Positions 59,784-64,000 of a stretch of DNA of 64,000 nt are shown here, piece by piece. The DNA is from Papilionanthe hookeriana x Papilionanthe teres (taxonomy: Eukaryota > Streptophyta > Magnoliopsida > Asparagales > Orchidaceae). Both the position numbers and the translations under genes were made by a program. Position 1 is the first letter of the stretch. Each line of letters begins with the position of its first letter. Below the pieces are notes generated by a model. It had not been told where the DNA came from, did no database searches, and saw only the letters and a program-made list of their open reading frames with translations. The stretch covers positions 113,251,943-113,315,942 of the forward strand of contig CM040429.1 of NCBI GenBank assembly GCA_022702705.1. Direction: 5' to 3'.

Positions 59784-61400
59784 TGATGGCGATAAAATAT
59801 GTGGATCGTATGCCGTCGCCGTAAACTCCTGTATCATGTCAATGTCAAGGAGTCGCCGCTCTCTTTCTCTATCCATCACCCTAATTCTTATTCTACATAG
59901 ACTTTTTGTCAGAATTCTTTGAAGAAATTGAAGAATGATTAATCATGATAGAGATTGAGAGAAAAAGAGATCGAATGATAATCTCATTGAATAAATCGTC
60001 AGATTGTGTGATTACTGAGTTTTTCGTATAAGAAAATCACATGAAGATCTTGGGTTACCAGAGAGATCTTATAGGTGAAATACATATCCTGGTTCTTTAA
60101 TCTCCTATAGGAGCAAGCTTCTATAGTTAATTACATCTTGAGCAATTAATATTGCCTAGGAAAACTCTTGATTAAGGTTAACATTTATCCTCGAAAAAGT
60201 GTAAGTGTTGTCGTGGCAGTGTGTTTTTTGAAGAATCGATACTACCAGAGAGTTTTGTTTATGTTGGGTGTATGTCGTTGCTTTGTGGTGCTTTATTTTG
60301 TAATGTCATTTTTGTCATTTTGTATATCATGTCATATGTCATGTCAGGATGTCGTAGTTTAAATGTCGTGTTATGTCATAATGTGATGTCGTAATGTCAT
60401 GTCATTTTATGTCGTGTCTTAATGTGAATCATAATGTCATGTCATTTTATGTGATGTCGTAATTTCATAAGATGTCGTGATTAATATCTCGATTTGTCAT
60501 GAGATATTTTATCTCCTATAAGAAGATGTCGTTATTATATCATGAGATACCTTCTATGATGTCAAGAAGATATCATTATTTATTTATTTTTGTTATTTTG
60601 TTTATGATTCCCTTTTGTCGTAAATTTTAGTTTTGTTGTGTCATGTCATTTTGTCATGTCTTAATGTGATGTCGTAATTTCATAAGATATCGTGATTAAT
60701 ATCTTTATTTTGTCATGAGATATTTTATCTCTTATGTCGTTATTATGTCATGAGATACCTTCAATTATGTCAAGAAGATATCATTACTTATTTATTTTTG
60801 TTATTTTATTTATGATTCCATTTTGTTTTAAATTTTGATTTTGTGGCCATCACAATTTTATTTTGTCATGTCATTTTGTCATTTATTTTGTTTTGGTTTA
60901 TTGTCATGTCATCATTTTGTTGTGGTATTGAAATGTCGTTGTATGTTGATGTCATGTTGATGTCAATGCTAATGATTTTGTCTTTTTATTTTAGATTTTG
61001 TGACTAACCTAAAAGTTCAGTTATCTTTGTTGTCATGTCATTTTTTTGTTTTGTTGTTTATAGAAAGTTTAAATTTTGTGGCTATCCTAAAATTCATGGT
61101 TTTGTTGTCAATGTTCCGTCGTCGACATCCTGAAAAACAGAGTTAGTACACCCTATAACATGCAAAGAAAATCTAAACGAAACTTCATGTCTTCATCCTA
61201 TAAGGAAAACAAAGTTAGAAACAATGTCATATCAAGATATTTAGCTCACCTGGTCAAAGTGTCTGTTGATCCAAAGTTGTCGTATGTCCAAATGTGGTTG
61301 AGATGTCGATTTAGATTTATGTTGATTTAAGTTGGATTTTGAATTATTTTTGTTAATTTGGATTTGATTTTGGGTTTTATGTCAAGTGAGTTTAATTTTA
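59784..61400 (-). mobile_element. Family T LTR, copy D, with GTC-rich expansion
   Basis: The copy begins TGATGGCGATAAAATATG right after the integrase remnant. Homology with LTR A appears at 60,060-60,190, including the hairpin core at 60,105-60,126 (arms CTATAGGAGC and GCTTCTATAG, loop AA), and at 60,980-61,180 (AACCTAAAAGTTCAG, CATGCAAAGAAAA). Between these it is expanded with ATGTCGT/ATGTCAT phrases. The right boundary is approximate. An open frame at 60,168-60,362 is not a gene. Confidence 0.6.
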
Positions 61401-62270
61401 TGTCGAGTTAAATTCGATGTGGGTCGAACTTAAGAATTATGATGTCGTATGTTAATGTTGATGTATGTTAAGTTAAATTCGATACAGGTCGAAGTTAAGA
61501 ACTATGTCAGTTCATGTCGTGTTAAGTTCGATTATGTCGATTTATGTCAAACTATATCAATTAATGACATTTAATGTCGGTTTTTGTTGAATTTGGTTTG
61601 AAATGTATATTAAAGTCGGTTAATGTTGGTGTTTGTCGAATTTAGTTTGAAATGTCAATTAACGTCGGTTAATATCAGTGTTTGTTTAATTTGATTTGAA
61701 ATGTCGGTTAATGTCAAATTATGTTTGAAATGTTAATTAATGTCAAATTATGTTTGATTATGTTTGGAATGTTGATTAATGTTGAGTTTCGTTTGAAATG
61801 TCAGATTTATGTCGAATTTGTTGAATTTTGTTTGGAATGTCAAATTTATGTTGGTTATATCGATTTTTGATTGAAATATCAGATTTATATCAGTTATGTC
61901 GAGTTATTTTTGAAATGTCAGTTTATGTTGATTATGTTGATTAATTGTTTGGAAGGTCAAATTTATGTCGATTATGTCGATTTTGATTTAGAATGTGGAT
62001 TTTATGTCAGTTATGTTGATTTTGGTTTAAAATGTTGATTTTATGTCAGTTATGTTTGAAATGTCGAATTTATGTCAGTTTTGTCGATTTTTGTTTGAAA
62101 TGTCAAATTTATGTCGATTTTCTTGATTAAATGTTTGAAATGTCAAATTTATATCGATTTTGTCGATTAAATGTTTGGAATGTCAAATTTATGTCGATTA
62201 TGTCGATTTTGATTTAGAATGTCGATTTTATGTCGGTTATGTTTGAAATGCCAAGTTTATGCCTTGACTT
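61401..62270. repeat. Degenerate ATGTCGATT-type repeats
   Basis: Irregular short repeats of TTATGTCGATTATGTCGATT, TTGAAATGTCAAATTTATG and similar, with no fixed period. They continue the GTC-rich bias of LTR D and probably belong to the hypervariable 3' UTR of the same element. Confidence 0.8.
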
Positions 62271-63725
62271 AAGTTTAAACTTAAATCTTGAGTTCATGTC
62301 TGTCTGAACTTAATTTAAAAAGTTTGGTTTAGATTAACTTGAGTTCATGTACGTACGAACTTAAGTTAAAAGGTTGAAAGTTAGATTCGATATTGATTGA
62401 ATTAACTTGGGTTCATGTCTAGTTGAACCTAAGTTAAAATCAATGTTGATTGAATCTAATTAACTTGAGTTCATGTCTGTTTGAACTTAAGTTAAAAGGT
62501 TTGGTTTAATTAGAATAGACCTAAATAAGTTTCAAGCCTTATTTAAATAGTACTTAAAGGTTAATTAAATCTAATAAATCAGACTTAATTAGAATTTCAG
62601 ACCATTTAAGTACTTTTTAGGTAAGGCTTAAGTTTTAATCAAGTGTAATTTGATTTAACCGAGATTTGCTTAGATATTAAGTCTTCGTGAATTAGACTTA
62701 ATCATGGTTTGTGTTTATTTAAACCTTAGTTGATTAAGGTTTAATGATTTAATTAAGTCTAATGGAATAGACTTAATTAAGGTTTATGTCAGATTTGGGT
62801 TAGACTTAAGTTCATGTCAGGTTGAATCTTAAGTATGATTTAACTTAAGTCTAATGTGTTTGAGTAAGGTTTGAACCTAAGTGTAGTTTGACTTAAGTCT
62901 AATGTGGGTTAGACTTAAGTTAGGTTTGAGTTAGGTTTGAACCTAAGTGTAGTTTGACTTAAGTCTAATGTAGGTTAAACTTAAGTTAGTTTTAAGTTAG
63001 GTTTGAACCTAAGTTTAGTTTGACTTAAGTCTAATGTGGATTGGACTTAAGTTAGGTTTAAGTTAGGATCATGTCAGGTTGAACCTCAGTTTAGTTTAAC
63101 ATAAGTCTAATATGGGTTAGACTTAAGTTAGGCTTGAGTTAGGTTCATGTCAGGTTGAACCTAAGTTTGGTTTGACTTAAGTCTAATATGAGTTAGACTT
63201 AAGTTAAATTTTGAGTTTAGGTTAAGTTAGGTTCAAGTCAGGTTGAACCTAGACTTAAGGTCGACTTAAGTTCAATATGGGTTGAACTTAAGTTAAGGTT
63301 TTGAGTTTAGGTTAAGTTGGGTTCAAGTCAGGTTGAACCTAGACTTAAGGTCGACTTAAGTTCAATATGGGTTGAACTTAAATTAAGGTTTGAGTATAAG
63401 TTAAGTTAGATTCAAGTCAGGTTGAACCTAGACTTAAGTTCAACTTAAGTTCAATATGGGTTGAACTTAAGTTAAGGTTTGAGTTTAAGTTAGGCTCAAG
63501 TTAGGTTAAACCTAAGTTTGGTTTGACTTAAGTCTAATATGGGTTAGACTTAAGTTAGGTTTGGGTTAGGTTCATGTCAGGTTGACTTAAGTATGGTTTG
63601 ACTTAAGTCTAATATGGGTTAGACTTAAGTTAGGTTTGGATTAGACTTAGGTTCAAGTCGGGTTGAACCTAAGTATGGTTTGACTTAAGTTTAATATAGG
63701 TTAGACTTAAGTTATGTTTGGGTTT
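62271..63725. repeat. Tandem repeats with CTTAAG palindromes, 66-76 bp period
   Basis: Units contain GACTTAAGTCTAAT, GGGTTAGACTTAAGTTAGG and TCAGGTTGAACCTAAGT. The GACTTAAGTCTAAT phrase starts at 62,890, 62,956, 63,022, 63,098 and 63,174, spaced 66, 66, 76 and 76 bp. Variants continue to 63,720. Each unit holds several near-palindromes centred on CTTAAG. The array becomes less regular toward 62,271. Confidence 0.88.
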
Positions 63726-64000
63726 GGTTAAACCTTAGTTAGTTAAGGTTTAATGATTTAATTAGGTCTAATGGGTTAAACCTAATTAGGTTTTATGTTT
63801 GATTAAACCTTAGTTAGTTAAGGTTTAATAGTATAATTAGGTCTAATGGGTTAGACCTAATTAGGGTTTATGTTTGATTAAGCCTTAGTTAGTTAAGGTT
63901 TAATAGTTTAATTAGGTCTAATGGGTTCAACCTAATTAGGTTTTATGTTTGATTAAACCTTAGTTAGTTAAGGTTTAATAGTTTAATTAGGTCTAATGGG
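63726..64000. repeat. 75-bp tandem array running off the window
   Basis: Unit starts at 63,726, 63,801, 63,876 and 63,951 are exactly 75 bp apart, with only a few substitutions between units. Phrases are AAACCTTAGTTAGTTAAGG, TTTAATTAGGTCTAATGGG and AACCTAATTAGGTTTTATG, again self-complementary in part. The array is not complete in this window. Confidence 0.95.

Overview
This window is plant nuclear intergenic DNA. It is AT-rich and built almost entirely from nested, decayed retrotransposons. I found no convincing intact host gene, no rRNA or tRNA gene and no prokaryotic feature. The plant assignment rests on the element families: a Tat/Ogre-type Ty3/gypsy element with a tRNA-Arg-type primer-binding site and two RNase H domains, Athila-like gypsy remnants, and a plant L1-type LINE with a DUF4283-like ORF1 and a C-terminal RNase H. 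I cannot name the species.

Layout. 1-4.9 kb: minus-strand Athila-like LTR with a decayed primer-binding site, plus noncoding internal sequence. 4.9-15.4 kb: plus-strand 3' UTR and LTR copies of the Tat/Ogre-like family, here called family T. 15.4-17.2 kb: plus-strand Athila-like LTR with a TATA box. 17.3-24.4 kb: two LINEs of one family in opposite orientation, bounded on both outer sides by (TA)n. 24.4-28.3 kb: unassigned noncoding DNA with a promoter-like patch. 28.7-31.7 kb: degenerate family T fragment, including a decayed AlkB-like gene. 31.7-35.3 kb: second Athila-like LTR and a family T 3' UTR fragment. 35.3-56.6 kb: a roughly 21 kb minus-strand family T element, with 3' LTR, long repeat-filled 3' UTR, AlkB-like ORF, integrase, two RNase H domains, RT, protease, gag, an extra LTR copy, PBS and 5' LTR. 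56.6-59.8 kb: Athila-like integrase and other debris on the minus strand. 59.8-64 kb: a third family T LTR with its 3' UTR expanded into tandem repeats that run off the window.

The main discovery is a gene after pol in the family T element at 45,151-46,776 (minus). It encodes a 2-oxoglutarate/Fe(II) dioxygenase domain of the plant ALKBH9/10 type, the group that includes mRNA m6A erasers. HxD, the distal His and the 2OG-binding Arg are all readable. A consensus 3' splice site with a branch-point match lies just before its ATG, which suggests an env-like spliced subgenomic mRNA. A second, independently decayed copy of the domain lies at 31,008-31,690, in the same order relative to a tandem-repeat block and a conserved hairpin block. 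This argues that the domain belongs to the element family and is not a one-off insertion. The inferred role is a retrotransposon-encoded RNA demethylase acting on the element's own RNA.

Every coding region here carries frameshifts, stops or deletions, so these copies are fossils. The interest lies in what the family once encoded.
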